Shown one piece after another: positions 37,405-48,900 of a stretch of 60,000 nt of DNA. The stretch is from contig WPIO01000030.1 of the NCBI GenBank assembly GCA_009760855.2, forward strand, positions 3,000,001 through 3,060,000, written 5' to 3'. A model generated the notes under the pieces. That model made no database searches. It worked only from the letters and a program-made list of their open reading frames with translations, and was not told the origin of the DNA. Each line of letters opens with the position of its first letter. Positions within the stretch are counted from its first letter, which is position 1. Source of the DNA: Cristatella mucedo. Taxonomy: Eukaryota > Bryozoa > Phylactolaemata > Cristatellidae. The position numbers and the translations under genes were made by a program.

Positions 37405-37534
37405 GCTCTAGTGGTGGGTGATTGAGGCTGTACGAAAACCGCTTCGGTTGAATGAAACCACACTGCACAAGCCGTTCCTGCTTCCTTCGGCTGGAATGTG
37501 GCCCTGTGTGCTGTGCCTGCACGGCTGCCTGCTC

Positions 37535-37542
37535 TATACATA
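37535..37542 (-). promoter_or_regulatory. TATA-like box of gene C
   Basis: TATGTATA on the minus strand, about 130 nt upstream of the ATG, conserved in all three copies within CCTATGTATAGAGCAGGCAG. Confidence 0.5.
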
Positions 37543-38369
37543 GGAGGGCTGCCAGAGAGCAGTGTCGGCGGTGGCTAGATCTCGATCGATTACCGCCTAC
37601 GTCAGAGCACGGTCAATATTGCCTCAAGCTTCAGCACGACTGGTGCTGCCAGGCGATGCAAGGCTTGGCTGCGCCTCGAAGTGACTTACGGCCGGGTCCT
37701 GGCAGCTCGGCCTGTCAGTGCCAGCCACCGAGCTCATAAGTAGAGCCAACTTATGTGAGCCAACGTGAAACTAGTCGCACGCCTCGAAGCTGATGCAAGA
37801 AAGACTCGATCGTCGCTCGACCATCAGTCACAAATCCAGGCGCCCTCTGCTAGCTCGCGTCCAGAGGTTTGGTCTTTCGATTGTCACACTTGGTGAAGTC
37901 ATACTAATGTGACCGTCCTACTAGCGTTCGACTGGGGCCACTGCCTCTCGAAAAGAGCTGAAACTGCTCACTGTAGCTGCTTGGCCCGTTTTAAGTTCAA
38001 GTGCGATCAACTGTTTTGCCAAAGCTGCTGCGGCCACCGGTTAACTGGAAAAGCCTGCTGCGAACGCTGGGTATCCATTTGGTGTGAGGAGCCTGATGGA
38101 AAAGAGGGTGGACGCCTAGCGATTATCGGATGTTTTTAATCCCCGAGCGTTGGTGATACCAGGCGTGCTGCTCGTACTGCCCTCAACGTCTGCTCCTCCT
38201 TCGAGATCCGATAGACAAGCTCATTCTGTATGCAATGTAGGCGAAGCAGCACCAGTAGAGAGCCATGCTAGTCACTAACGTAACCCTCGCGGCTTTCAAA
38301 GTGCATGCCTTCGACTTGCAAATAATGCCTCTTGGTTTACACATGTTGAAGTTTGAGCCGTGGCACTCG

Positions 38370-38815
38370 CTGTCAAAAGCCAAAGTTTGAATGACAAAAG
38401 AAACCAACTTGTCCTGATATTTACGACATCGAATTCAATTATTCGCCTTTTGCTTTTGGCTTCCTTTTTAGCTCGCATATCGAGCCCATTTGAATGGAAG
38501 GCGAGTAATAAGAATTCTTCTCAGCTATATGATAATTATAAAATTGAACTAGGCTTCACAGGAATATTATCCTGATTTCCTGTCCTCTTTGCTTAGGAGA
38601 TCTGTAACAGACCTGCTTTTCTCAAAGTGCACCCCTTTTACTCGACAAACTTAAAACTGTCAAAAGCCCAAGTTTGAATGACAAAAGAAACCAACTTATC
38701 CTAACATGCACTTACGACTTAGACTTCACTTGTTCACCTTTGGCTTTTGGCTTTCTTTATAGCCCAAGGCTTGAGCCCATTTGCGCAAAAGGCTCGTAAT
38801 GAGGATTTTCTCAGC
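38370..38815. repeat. Internal direct duplication in segment copy 1
   Basis: About 160 bp starting GTCAAAAGCC(A/C)AAGTTTGAAT occurs at about 38379-38535 and again at about 38655-38815. Copies 2 and 3 of the segment have only one. Confidence 0.75.
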
Positions 38816-39837
38816 TATAAGATAGCTGCGAATACTTTAGGAGGCAATGTAGCAGGTCATTGCGATGGAGCTGCTCAGCTGTCCACGAAGCTGTGCCAGC
38901 CGGCAGTAATATTGATTGACCAGTCAGACCAAACAGGACCAACTCGGCTGAATGTCGAAGATCCTAAGGTCCTTGTGACGAAAAGCGATGCCCTAGAACA
39001 TCTTCTTAGCAGTATTATAACAGTATACGTATACTGTGTAGCCATTATAAATGGTGCAATTTCTCTTATCTCTAAATTATACCTTAGAAAAACTGCCTCG
39101 GTGGTATCAACAAGCATGATAAATAATAATAATGCACTTTATTAAGAACCCTCAGAGAGCTCAATCTCTTTCTAGGTACCTTACACTTGCCGCAGAGTAA
39201 AATGCAATTGAATGGTGAGCAATATCATGCTTAATAAACAACATTAAAGACACGGTTTTGGGGGACATGCACTGGGTCAGCATGCAAATGTGGCTAGTGG
39301 TAGCATGCACATTGTCAGCACCCATAAGCACATGAAGGACGAATTGCAGTGACCCACTAAATGCTGTCCTAAACAGATGTTTTTTAAGTTCTTTTTAAAT
39401 GTGGTCAAGTCGGGGGACGTTCTGAAGTAAGTCGGGAGAGAGTTCCAGGCTTCGAAATCATACGAACTAAAAGCACTGTCTCCAAAGGATTTGAGGTTTG
39501 TACGAGGTATCAGTAGACTGTTTGATTCCGAAAAGCTTGCTGTATGATGCCCGGCCAGGTATGTGAGTACATATAAGAGATAGGCTAAAGCCAAATAATA
39601 AAGTGACTTAAAAGTGAGCGAAAAAACCTTGAAGGTAATCCGTTGCTTGACCGGTAGCCAGTGCAGATCGGCGAGAAGTAGAGTGATGTGGCAACAGCGA
39701 CGCTCACGACAGACAGGCCGAGCTGCGAAGTTTTGCACCAGCTGCAATCGCCTGATCGCACTTTCTGGTAGGCCAGTAAGAGTTGCAGAGGTCGAGACGG
39801 GATATCACGAATGCATTGACAAACTTAGATGTGGTAT

Positions 39838-39930
39838 CCTAGAAAGTGCCTAGAAAGAGAATGAGTTCTCTGAGGGTGTTTTATCAAGTGCTTTATTATT
39901 ATTAATATTATTATTATTATCATTATCTAA
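39838..39930 (+). mobile_element. Tiny opposite-strand LINE tail insertion
   Basis: About 90 bp comprising only the hairpin (AGTGCCTAGAAAGAGAATGAG ... GGGTGTT), the TATCAAGTGC spacer and (ATT)n. It interrupts the minus-strand LINE between TTAGATGTGGTATCC and TAAGCAAGCC. These two flanks are contiguous in the 27060-27095 copy. Confidence 0.88.
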
Positions 39931-40199
39931 GCAAGCCTGAATTTTAGAAATGGTTTGTGGCTGAAAGTTGGCAGGTTTGACTGTGGAGCTGATGTGGTCG
40001 TCTAACCAGAGGTCACTTTGGAACATGACACCCAGATTACATGCTGATTCAACCGGTGGTATGCCAGCAGAGCTAATTTTGAGCTTCAATCTTTCCAATT
40101 TCTGAATAGCACTGGGCTAGCCCATAACTACTAAGTTAGTTTTATTATTGTTTAGTTTTAGAAAATTTGCTGCCATCCATATGGGGATGTCATCAATAC

Positions 40200-40634
40200 A
40201 AAATGAATCATATGGTTAGGGGTGACATGCACAGGGTCAGCATGCAAATGTGGTTATTGGCAGCATGCACAGTGTCAGCATGCATAAGCACATGAAAGAC
40301 GAATCACAGGAACCCATTAAATGCTATCCTAAAAAGGTGTGTTTTAAAGTTCCTTTTAAGTGTGATCAGGTCAGGGGGTGTTCTGACGCAGGTCGAAGGA
40401 AGTTCCAGGCTTTGGGAGCGACACTGTGCATGCAGCCACTAACCACATTTGCATGCTGAACCTGTGCATGTCACCCCTAACCATATTATTCACTTTGTTT
40501 GTTTTCCAAGCATGATTTCACTTACCATTCAATTGCATTTCACTTTCCAGCAAATGTAAAGCGCCTAGAAAGAGATTAAGTTCTCTGAGGGCGCTTTATC
40601 AAGTGCATTAGTATTATTATTGTTGTATTACATG
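40200..40634 (+). mobile_element. LINE insertion with 5' inversion
   Basis: The left part (about 40203-40419) is LINE sequence in minus orientation, from AATCATATGGTTAGGGG to the coding end GGCTTTGGGAGCG. At about 40420 it switches to plus orientation (ACACTGTGCATGCAGCC) and runs through an intact hairpin (40560-40595) to the (ATT)n tail. The inverted and direct parts overlap by roughly 100 bp of consensus. The host LINE resumes at CATGCATCAAGTGAGTTGAG. This is the layout expected from twin priming. Confidence 0.85.
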
Positions 40635-41188
40635 CATCAAGTGAGTTGAGATAATTCGAGGTGCTCTAAGGCTGTGAGAGATCAAAGCAAAGGTACAACT
40701 TAGTGTCATCCGCATATTTTTGCAGGCCTAGATTGTGCTTGGCAATCACATCAGCAAGATGGAAAGTATAAACCATGAAAAGAACCGGACCTAGCACGGA
40801 GCCCTAAGATACCCCATATTTCAGAGGTACCTAGGATGATCTATGCCCATATACATCAATACTCTGGAGTCACCAGCTGAGATAGGACCAGAACCATTGC
40901 AGAGCCGTGCCAGTGACGCCCAGGCGGGACGACAAGCGCTCAAGAAGAACTTCGTGATCGACCGTATCAAAAGCTGCAGAAAGATCGAGCTAAACAAGCA
41001 GAGACACTCTACCCATGTAAGCATTCCTAAGTAGGTCGTTGTATATCCTAAGCAGTGCTGACTCTGTGAAGCGATTACCTCTAAAGCCAGACAGGAACTT
41101 ACTAGAAAGGTTCGAAGTTTCGATATATGAGTTTAGTTGGTCCGCTCAGACCCTAGTGTCTTTGATAGGAATGGTAGAAGGGTGACTC

Positions 41189-41265
41189 GGCAAGATAAAA
41201 TACTTCCTAAGGCCGTCAATGCAGTCAGGTGTGACTGACTGCATTGATGCCTGCACTGTCTTGCC
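41189..41265. repeat. Imperfect palindrome / hairpin
   Basis: Perfect 11-bp inverted arms CAATGCAGTCA (41217-41227) and TGACTGCATTG (41236-41246) around an 8-nt loop. They are nested within outer arms GGCAAGA (41189-41195) and TCTTGCC (41259-41265). It lies at the left edge of the block inserted into the host LINE. Confidence 0.8.
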
Positions 41266-41324
41266 ATGACTCTCCTACCAATGAGCAAGCATACTGGGAC
41301 CATTCAAATTAGTGAGTGAGGTGA

Positions 41325-41480
41325 GCCTGTGGTGCCGTAGTGGATTTCATCATCTCCGGTACACAGTAATCTACCAGGCCGAGTTCGAGGATTCCATTTC
41401 ACGCTAATAGATGTAACGGATATTCTAGAGATTTACATGGCTGAATCTGTAATTTTGCGTGACGATTCAGCCAGCGACAG
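41325..41480 (+). mobile_element. Possible SINE-like element
   Basis: GTGGTGCCGTAGTGGATTTC and GCCGAGTTCGAGGATTCC loosely resemble A and B boxes of a tRNA-derived promoter at suitable spacing. No second copy was found in the window, so this stays tentative. Confidence 0.3.
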
Positions 41481-41504
41481 TTTATCGTTGCCGTCAACCG
41501 TAAA

Positions 41505-41513
<9 letters not shown>

Positions 41514-41594
<81 letters not shown>
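41514..41594. repeat. (TA)n microsatellite
   Basis: About 75 bp of perfect TA repeat after a TATGTGTGTATA start. Confidence 0.97.
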
Positions 41595-41596
<2 letters not shown>

Positions 41597-41604
41597 TATA
41601 TAGG

Positions 41605-41795
41605 TAAATCATGATAGGCTGTTTATAGCTTCCTCAGAGAACCCGATACCATTTTAGGCACTTTCTAGTTCAAAGGAAGCGTGCTCAAAGGAGTATGATT
41701 GTTTTGCTCAATTACAACAAGCATAACGTGCTTAGAGGCAACATGCACATGGTCAGTATGCAAATTGGCTTCGTAGTAGCATAAATAAAAAATAA
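41605..41795 (-). mobile_element. Old LINE 3' tail inside the host LINE
   Basis: The minus-strand 3' UTR blocks are recognisable in order (CCTCAGAGAACCCGAT, TTTAGGCACTTT, AACATGCACATGGTCAGTATGC) but diverged. It lies within the block that interrupts the host LINE between about 41170 and 41830. Confidence 0.6.
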
Positions 41796-42840
41796 ATCCT
41801 ATCTGAATATGAGTTCAGCTAGGGAGCCTCGACTGGTTCCAGTTTATTTTATATGAACGGTTGAAGAGATTCTTTGGGGAATTTGCTCAAGTTCTCTTGG
41901 TCTAGTGCTTATTTCTTTATTAGTAGCCTGACTGCACTTTATGAAAGGTGAATAGGCATGACCTGATGCCAAAGACATATTTACGATGGTATTCATGGCA
42001 GCAGCAGTCCATAGAAGCAGGTTGATGGGATTGGGGTCTAGGGGAATAGCTTTCTTCTTTAAATGTGATATGAACTACAAGACAAAGTCTCTAGTGGACT
42101 CCTTGAATATAAACATTGAGGGACTGCTAGGATTTGAGGGACATGATACCAGCCGTGGGAATGCTGCCCCCTAGTGATGGACTCCCTGACCTTATATATC
42201 TTGTTAACGAAGAAGCTAGTGAAGCGATCAACTAAATCATCACAACGATCACTTGGCAAGGAGCTAACCTGGGCACGGTTAAGTAGAAGGTCGATCAATT
42301 TTTTAGATAAGACGCCTTGTATACATCAGCACGTTTGGATTGTATGACTGTGATTCATTAATTTTTTATAAATGGTTGTCTTGGCCGTGGCTGGGTTTGA
42401 TTGGTACAAGCGACCGTAGTGCTTGTATGGCCTTTCGATGGACAAGTCAGCCCTGATCTTTTGCAGTCTGTGGTAAACCATAGGCAGTCTGGGTGAGGGA
42501 GCACAGTGTGATACTTCAGAGGTGCAAACTCGTCAAGCAGGTCAGCAACTGCCGTGTTGCAGCATTCTACCAATGATGACAGGTCAGAAGGATGATTGAG
42601 CAGCAGAGGCGAAGCAGACGTTCTCGCACGGACAGCCTCAATATCAAGGGTCTTGAGGTTTCGAGATTCACAGGTTATTTTAGGCCAGGAGGGGGCCGAC
42701 ATTGTAGACCGAATAAGTTGTGCAAGTAGCCAGGTGCACGTAAGCAAAATTTGATGATAATTGGTGCTGATAGCATGCATTTGTATGAAAAAATGTGTTG
42801 AGTTTGCAAGCTTGATGTGAAATGGGCAATGCACTTAGGC

Positions 42841-43915
42841 CATTACTTGCAATGAGTCAGTCAGTGCCCGAAATTCGTCTTGAATGCTTCAGATAAGCTA
42901 ATAAAATGAGTGTTTGAACCCATAACGCTGAAAGTTTGATTTCTTGCACACATTATCGAAAATGAGATTAGAGAAATCTGACACAAAGGAGGACTTTACC
43001 TTAGCCTAATGGAAATGGTGACTAAAAGGCGATACTAAAGTCATGCGAATCTTTTATATTTGAAGGCATGTCTTCTAAAATAAGCATCCAATATGGGTCA
43101 ATGACTCCCTAGCAAGTTTTAGTCAAACATGTTTTGATCGAAGCTAGCTGTGAAATCTAATGGCGAATTGAACGGGATGCAAAGCCGATAACAAAACCTG
43201 ATTCTAATTTAAGTCATTGAAAAAAGTTTTGAACCCAAGAGTAAAAAAAGTAACTTCTTAAAACATTAATGGGCAAGCCTTAAGCCAAAGCGTGCACTAT
43301 ACGCAGAGCTTATTTTCTTTTGTTGCAGTCACTACCAGATGGGTCAAGACCTGGATAAATCTTTTCGGAATGAAAATCAGCAACTAATTATGATTACAAC
43401 TTTTAATTAATTGCTGCTAAAAGCTATAATTCTCACCTATCTGTTAGAGAGGGCTCTCTATGCTTTACATATTACTCAGTGCAGAGTAATTTCTAAGTTG
43501 GCTTCGTGGCTCATTACGTGAACCCGTGACTGCTGTTAACTAGCAGCGTACTCTTCTCGCCTGACAGCTCTTTGAACCCTGAACGTGGAAAAGTTAGAGA
43601 TCCATCCAAGTCAGAGTTTTTCAACTACCTTGATGCAGCGCCCTTTAATACAGTTCCACATTTTGTGACAACAGCCAAACTTAAAATTATTGAGTTCAAA
43701 ATTTGGAAATTTGTGCTTCCCGTTCGTCTTCGGCAACCCCTCTGAAATGGTCGTTCGACTCTCTAAGGGGTCGCGATCCATAGATTAAGAACCTCTGATG
43801 TAGGAGGAAATATGAATAAAATATCTTGTCCATCAGCTCCGGAATGTCATGTATTTTAATTCTAATTTCTCGCAAGAATCAATAGCTTAGGAAATGTGGT
43901 GCTGTAGGAATCTAC
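42841..43915. other. No supported gene
   Basis: AT-rich, no coding signature. It adjoins the upstream end of the LINE but I cannot read endonuclease motifs in it. Confidence 0.35.
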
Positions 43916-43918
43916 CCC

Positions 43919-43970
<52 letters not shown>
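43919..43970. repeat. (TA)n microsatellite
   Basis: About 50 bp of perfect TA repeat. Confidence 0.97.
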
Positions 43971-46900
43971 TTTTGTCCCTTCAGTTTTGTCAAATATTTG
44001 CTGGTTGTTGGGCCACGTCCTTTATAGAACGTTTCCCTACTGTTCCGTTCATGAGAGTGCTTCTCATCACTGAGATTTATACCCGACGTTGTATTCGAGT
44101 ATTCAGGCTTTTCTGACATCAAGTGATGACTACTTATTTTAATCTATGCAAGATATATTACACTAAAGCAGTTTGGCATTTTTTAACTTCTGCAATGCAA
44201 GTTCAAGCTGACAGAATTGTAAGGTTTTTACATGAACACTATTTATATACTCATCGTGGACATAATATTAACCTAACACCTGAAACTTGTTATGGTAATA
44301 TCGTGTGGAAACATTAGGCAGCAACTTATTTGTATAAACCCACATACATTATAACAGTACTTTGAGAATAATTTTATCACTAAACTCAAAATTTCGTGTA
44401 ACACTATTGTATTTTTAACTAGTTATTTATGCATCTTGTTTATATGCTAAGTTTGCATTTATAAAATACAGGTATTAGGACATGCGACAGGTGCTAGGAG
44501 TAATGAAGAGCTTTGATTAATCACATACTTTAAAAAAATTAACAATAAATAAAAATTGCACGAACTGTTGATGGGATGCACAGAGCTTAAGTTTCTAACA
44601 TTGCCTGCTATAACGTTTTATATTGCTATAATTCAGAAATAAGTCATTGTTCGGTCCCAGCTCATCGAATAGCTTTATGTGTGGCTTTTTTCTGGCTCTG
44701 GATCGTAGTCGATGACTCAAGCATTGACGTTAACGTAATTGAAAGTCGCGTAATCTTCGTGCCGACTTTGATCACTGTCTTGTTAATAATATTTCATAAT
44801 AACTGACTCGAAAGAATGAATCGCTTTCATGTAGACGTCACACTAGTTTCTCTTGCATAGAAATATTATCAGCTAAGGGGCGTCGAGGGGCAACAATCAA
44901 GGCCAAGCCACGATTCCTAGACCGTGTATTTCTTTTGACTAAACCGCAATTTTGGTGGTCAATGAACTAGAAAACTTTTTTAAGCGTTAAGAGGCTCGCA
45001 AACTCGATCCTTTGTAGAAAAGGCTATGGGAAGACGTGTGCTTTCATGAGATGAAGGTTTTCCTGTACAAGATTGACATCGACTCGTGCGGTCGATATAT
45101 CAAAACTGCTGAAATCCCAATGCCGAAGAACATTTGCAAAGACCGTAAACCAGTACAATGTATTCTGTTAGAACTAGATCTTGACTCAATCCTTGTCTGG
45201 GAGGATGAAAGTAAAATGAAAACATTTTTACTCGCATCCTAAAATAAAGACTATCACCGCATTGCATTTTACTACGTTGCATGGACTTAATACCAATCAT
45301 TCTATGCAGTACACTATGCACATCTTGGTTACGTCTTTAAGAAAATACTAACCTGTGCCCTTGGCTTTCTAGTGACCTTTATTCGATTTTTTACCTTATG
45401 AAATGCTTTGCTTAATGGGTACGCTTTGCGGCCTATATCTTTAGTCCATTTTTATTTAGACATCACTGAGAACCTAGATGAAATTCCACCTCCAATTCCT
45501 CTATCTTCTTCTTCTCCTCATCTGCAACCTCCTCTTCCTCCTCCGTGTCCACCGCCTCGTCTTCCTCTTCCTCCTCCTCCCCAATCCATGCTCATGAAAT
45601 TTGTGGTTTGCTGCTGGCAGCTTATCTTAGTAACAGTCATTCAGTTTTAAGATGCTGCTAATTAAGACGGAAGCTCTCCTTACCATTAACTCTGAGTTGA
45701 AATGTTGTGCTTGTAAAGTGAATACCACCATGAGTCAAAGATATAAAGTAATCCGTGTTGACAATCGCGTTATCGTCAGCTGTGATTAGGATGAGCTGCA
45801 GGTTCAGTGGCTGCAAAGAAAGTGCATGCAGGTTGAAATCATAAGCATGCGCTCGTAAGATGTCTAAGCATCAGCCAGAGCAAGAATTTACGCATGCCGG
45901 CGAAAGCACCGTATATCATGTATGACTTGACGATTGTAACCCATCTCACCATTATGCAAGGTAACATACACTAGATGACAACTTCCTGAATTGTAAGCGA
46001 AAGTCCATGATAAGACTGAGGTATTTTGGGTCCGTGTGTAGTCACTCAGAGAGCACGTAATTTTCACGGTGCTGCTTCCGAAAACAACAGTAGGCGGATC
46101 TTCCTTATAACATACAAACGATGACTTTTCTAAAATAAAAAGGGCAAAATATTCATACTGATATAGAAATTAGTAGAACAGTAAATCTTCGTGTCTTACT
46201 GCTTAACGTAAAATTAATGCAAATTAAGCTTTCATAGGTTACAAAAGGGGTATTAAAGGATATAGCTACCTCTCGGTGCCGGCAGTTAGCCAGCAAATGG
46301 TAACTTGTTGACTAGCCGGCGCAAGAATCTTCCCGCGACTAGAGTGAAAGACCCATTCGCAAAAGAAAGTCATTTGCAGACCACTGGCGTAAAACCGCTT
46401 AGTGCGTCACCAGCTTTCAGACGAAAACAACGTGAGGAGTACAAATACAAAAAATGTTAGCGGCTTCCATGCGCTCTCCGGAAAAAAACACTCACACTGT
46501 GTGACTATCACCGCTAGTCCCAGGCAACGAGCGACGACTTAGCCGGTGAAGCAGAGAGTCTTTGTGCTTCACCGATGCATACCGATAAGCGGTAGCAACA
46601 GTGTCTGCAAATAAGAGCACTCATACTAAGAGATAATAAGTTCTTACACAGCATTTACTAAAGGGAGAGTAAAGTTTAGCAGATATAGAAGTCTCGTTTA
46701 TATCCACAGTAACAAATCCGTCACGCGGCAAGATGGCGACTGGTATTTCCGTCAGAACAGATTCCGTCATGCGGACCATGGCACAGCCTTGTCACACGTG
46801 ACCAGTACTTCCTGAGCATAAGCCAAAGCCACAGACCTAGTGCAGGAATGCTTCAGTTGAGGGGTTTTATTTTAAATATTTCGCTTGTTCATTGATTTTT

Positions 46901-47155
46901 AACTATTAATTCCTTATGAATTAAAGCAGGAAAGGACTAGGCAACGCAGCTACGTTGCAGCGTCGCACGGGAAGAAAGCACGGCGTTGTATTCGGCGTCT
47001 TCTTCTGAGACGTACTTTGTCGAGTGCAGATCTGGTGAATATTTTTGCAATGCTCAAAAACATTGCGGCCGGTGCAAAGCTATAGTAGACGTCTTGCGAG
47101 CGATGGTGGCGATTGACATCTAAAATTGATTGCGTTACATCAAATAAACGCTCGG
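43971..47155. other. No supported gene
   Basis: No coding gene recognised. At 45487-45592 a (CTTCCT/CTCCTC)-rich pyrimidine tract produces a proline-rich open frame that I treat as low complexity. At about 46730 a GCAAGATGGCGACTGG motif resembles a YY1-type promoter motif, but nothing downstream supports a gene. Confidence 0.35.
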
Positions 47156-47159
47156 ACAT

Positions 47160-48665
47160 TTTGGCGAGGCCTCTATCGCACCCTCGCCGAATTGCATCAG
47201 CAAGTGCAGCAGCTCGAGGAGTGATTTAAAATAGCACTCCTCACTAGGAATGAGCGTGAGGAGTTGGCGTTCAACCGGGCTTCCGAAGCCGCTAAGTTTG
47301 ACTAGAACTACACTAGCTTTTACTGGCTCAAAAAGAATTCCTCAAAAATGCGTCGCTTCTTAATGGCTCAACAATCTTTCTGGATAGCGTGGGAAGTGCA
47401 GTTAAGACTTTTTGCAAAAGACTAATCCTTTCCAAATTGAAGAGCGAGGGCTAAATTGCTATTGCCGTTGTAACTAGCCGCATCAAAGCGACTTTACTGC
47501 AAGGCAGGCGGACAGTGCAAGCTTGCTGCTTCAAGACTCCCATCGTCTATTGGGAAGGCTCAACGCTGACTGTGGCGGCTCAGAGCGAAGAGGTGAATCT
47601 TTTCCGTAAGTCTGACCTCCACCTTTGACGTGGCGAAAATGGCCCATGAAAAATTTCACCATGGCTTTGTCATGGGGTTGTGAAAAATCATGGAAAACAA
47701 GCAACTATTCGGTGGAATAACCATCGTATTCTCTAGTGCTTCTATTCAGATGAATTCGGCCTTCAAGCGAGGCATCAAAGCTCCGATTGTCAGCGCGTCC
47801 CTGAATAAGTAACAATTATGGGCAAACACTGGTGTCTGTCGATGTCATGAGAACATGCACGTGCGGCGGGATGGAATTGTCGATGCTGAAGCTAAAACGA
47901 TGACGCTTGGCTACTTCAACTCGGCAACGGAACACTTCCTTTACTCCCGAACAAAACAACCCGATGATGATTGAGCTTCCTCAACAACGATGACTGCATG
48001 CTTCCGTCATTGACCTTATTGACTGGACACCTCCTTGCCTCTCTTCTTCCTTTTCTGATCAACGTTGGCTTGCAGGAAGATGCAAGCGTGAGCCGACAAA
48101 TATGGTGGTCGATGCAATCAACAGAGAATAGACTAAACGCATCCCTGGCGTGGCACCGGTGCATCGAGGTGCAGATGCGAAGGTTTCCGCTGAAAGCAAG
48201 ACTGGCGTTTCTCAGGAGCCTCTAACACTCTGACTCCATCCTGGTTCCTACCTCGCGAGCACTCGCTTAAAACTGACATGCCCACTATGTTGTGGCGCTT
48301 TCTCAACCCCGGAAAGAGACTGAGCAACGGCACACGGCTTTTAGTCTGCGACGCGAATCATCACGGTTGTGTTTTGGAAGCCTCTTTCACTGGCTGCCGA
48401 TTCGCTAGTAGCCTGGTCCTTATCCCACGGGTCGCACTCGCCCCTAATAATGGCGAGTTGCAATTTGTGTGGCGAAGGCGACAGTTCTAATACACATATC
48501 CTCTGCCACGACAATCAACTAATTACAAGGTCAGAAGCTCGAACATAATGGAGTCTCTCTTAGGGGATGACGGTTTAGCTCCTGGGCAACTCTACGATGT
48601 CGCTCCATGGTTCAGTCATCTGCATACAAAATTTTGCCCTAAAATGCTATCCAATTTCCATGACG
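47160..48665 (+). pseudogene. Decayed Helitron-type Pif1-like helicase
   Basis: Reading across frames and stops, the order of Helitron helicase motifs is preserved. NEREELAFNRASEAAKF (region before Walker A) comes first, then a degraded Walker A DSVGSAVKT (47383-47409; consensus GGxGxGKT). Next are IAIAVVTSRIKATLLQGRRT, then AAQSEEVNLFRKSDL, then KIMENKQLFGGITIVFSSAS, then FLNPGKRLSNGTRLLVCDAN and ASSLVLIPRVAL. It ends with a ...GQLYDVAPWFSHLH block at about 48584-48615. In intact elements this helicase is the C-terminal half of the RepHel transposase that drives rolling-circle transposition. No Rep (HUH) domain or 5'-TC/CTRR-3' ends were identified. It carries many stops and is certainly inactive. 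Confidence 0.82.
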
Positions 48666-48684
48666 ACGTAGACCATAGATAATA

Positions 48685-48900
48685 GGCTTGTAAATTTGCG
48701 TTCAATATTGTCTTTACACAATGATTCGGCGAAGCATGTCCACAGGCTCGCATGCAGCGGCAGAGAAGCCTTAGCGGCTCTTAGCCCGTGTGCAGTGTGC
48801 AATGAAGGATTGCCTGCTGCCGGATTCGATCCCACTACGTGGGTCACGAAGAGCGAGCACCTTGGGCCTCGGCTCAGATCCAGTGACAGGCAGTAGGTTC
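48685..48900 (-). mobile_element. tRNA-derived SINE, diverged member of family 2
   Basis: On the minus strand, GGTGCTCGCTCTTCGTGACCC precedes GGGATCGAATCCGG (B box, 48820-48833). A body follows, GCAGGCAATCCTTCATTGC...GGCTTCTCTGCCGCTGCATG, that parallels the 21.9 kb SINE. The tail is not clear. Confidence 0.6.

Larger units (their letters stand above)
36005..39115. repeat. Triplicated segment, copy 1 (contains gene C)
   Basis: Aligns end to end, with indels, to 50870-54040 and in large part to 57229-59903. The left edge opens with CCAGAACTT...GCCGGCTAGCC and the middle carries gene C. The right part carries a conserved AGTGCACCCCTTTTACT block and then sequence shared only with copy 2 (38870-39115 against 53740-54040). 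A LINE on the minus strand begins at the same point in copies 1 and 2, so it was probably inserted before the duplication. Confidence 0.85.
39116..42840 (-). mobile_element. Most complete LINE copy, with nested insertions
   Basis: On the minus strand, upstream to downstream. At 42834-42360 is a frame with PKITCESRNLKTLDIEAV and SDLSSLVECCNTAVADLLDE followed by FAPLK, matching the linker between endonuclease and RT of L2/CR1-like LINEs. At 42298-42059 is LPSDRCDDLVDRFTSFFVNK, the next conserved block. Then come an RT N-terminal region (to about 41830), an RT region (41170-40635), the thumb/C-terminus (a frame at 39747-39277 with NFAARPVCRERRCCHIT and LHWLPVKQRITFKVFSL) and the 3' UTR and tail at 39120-39150. 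Three insertions interrupt it: 39838-39930, 40200-40634 and about 41175-41820. No complete endonuclease domain is visible. Confidence 0.85.

Noticed and set aside
42358-42834. A host gene of 158 codons on the minus strand
   Set aside because: The peptide matches the endonuclease-RT linker of L2/CR1-like LINEs and lies in line with further LINE sequence.
43500-43580. tRNA-like or SINE-like stretch on the minus strand
   Set aside because: The B-box-like GGGTTCACGTAAT is too weak and no second copy was found.
45408-45650. Proline-rich 80-residue frame
   Set aside because: It is driven by a CTT/CCT low-complexity tract and has no other support.
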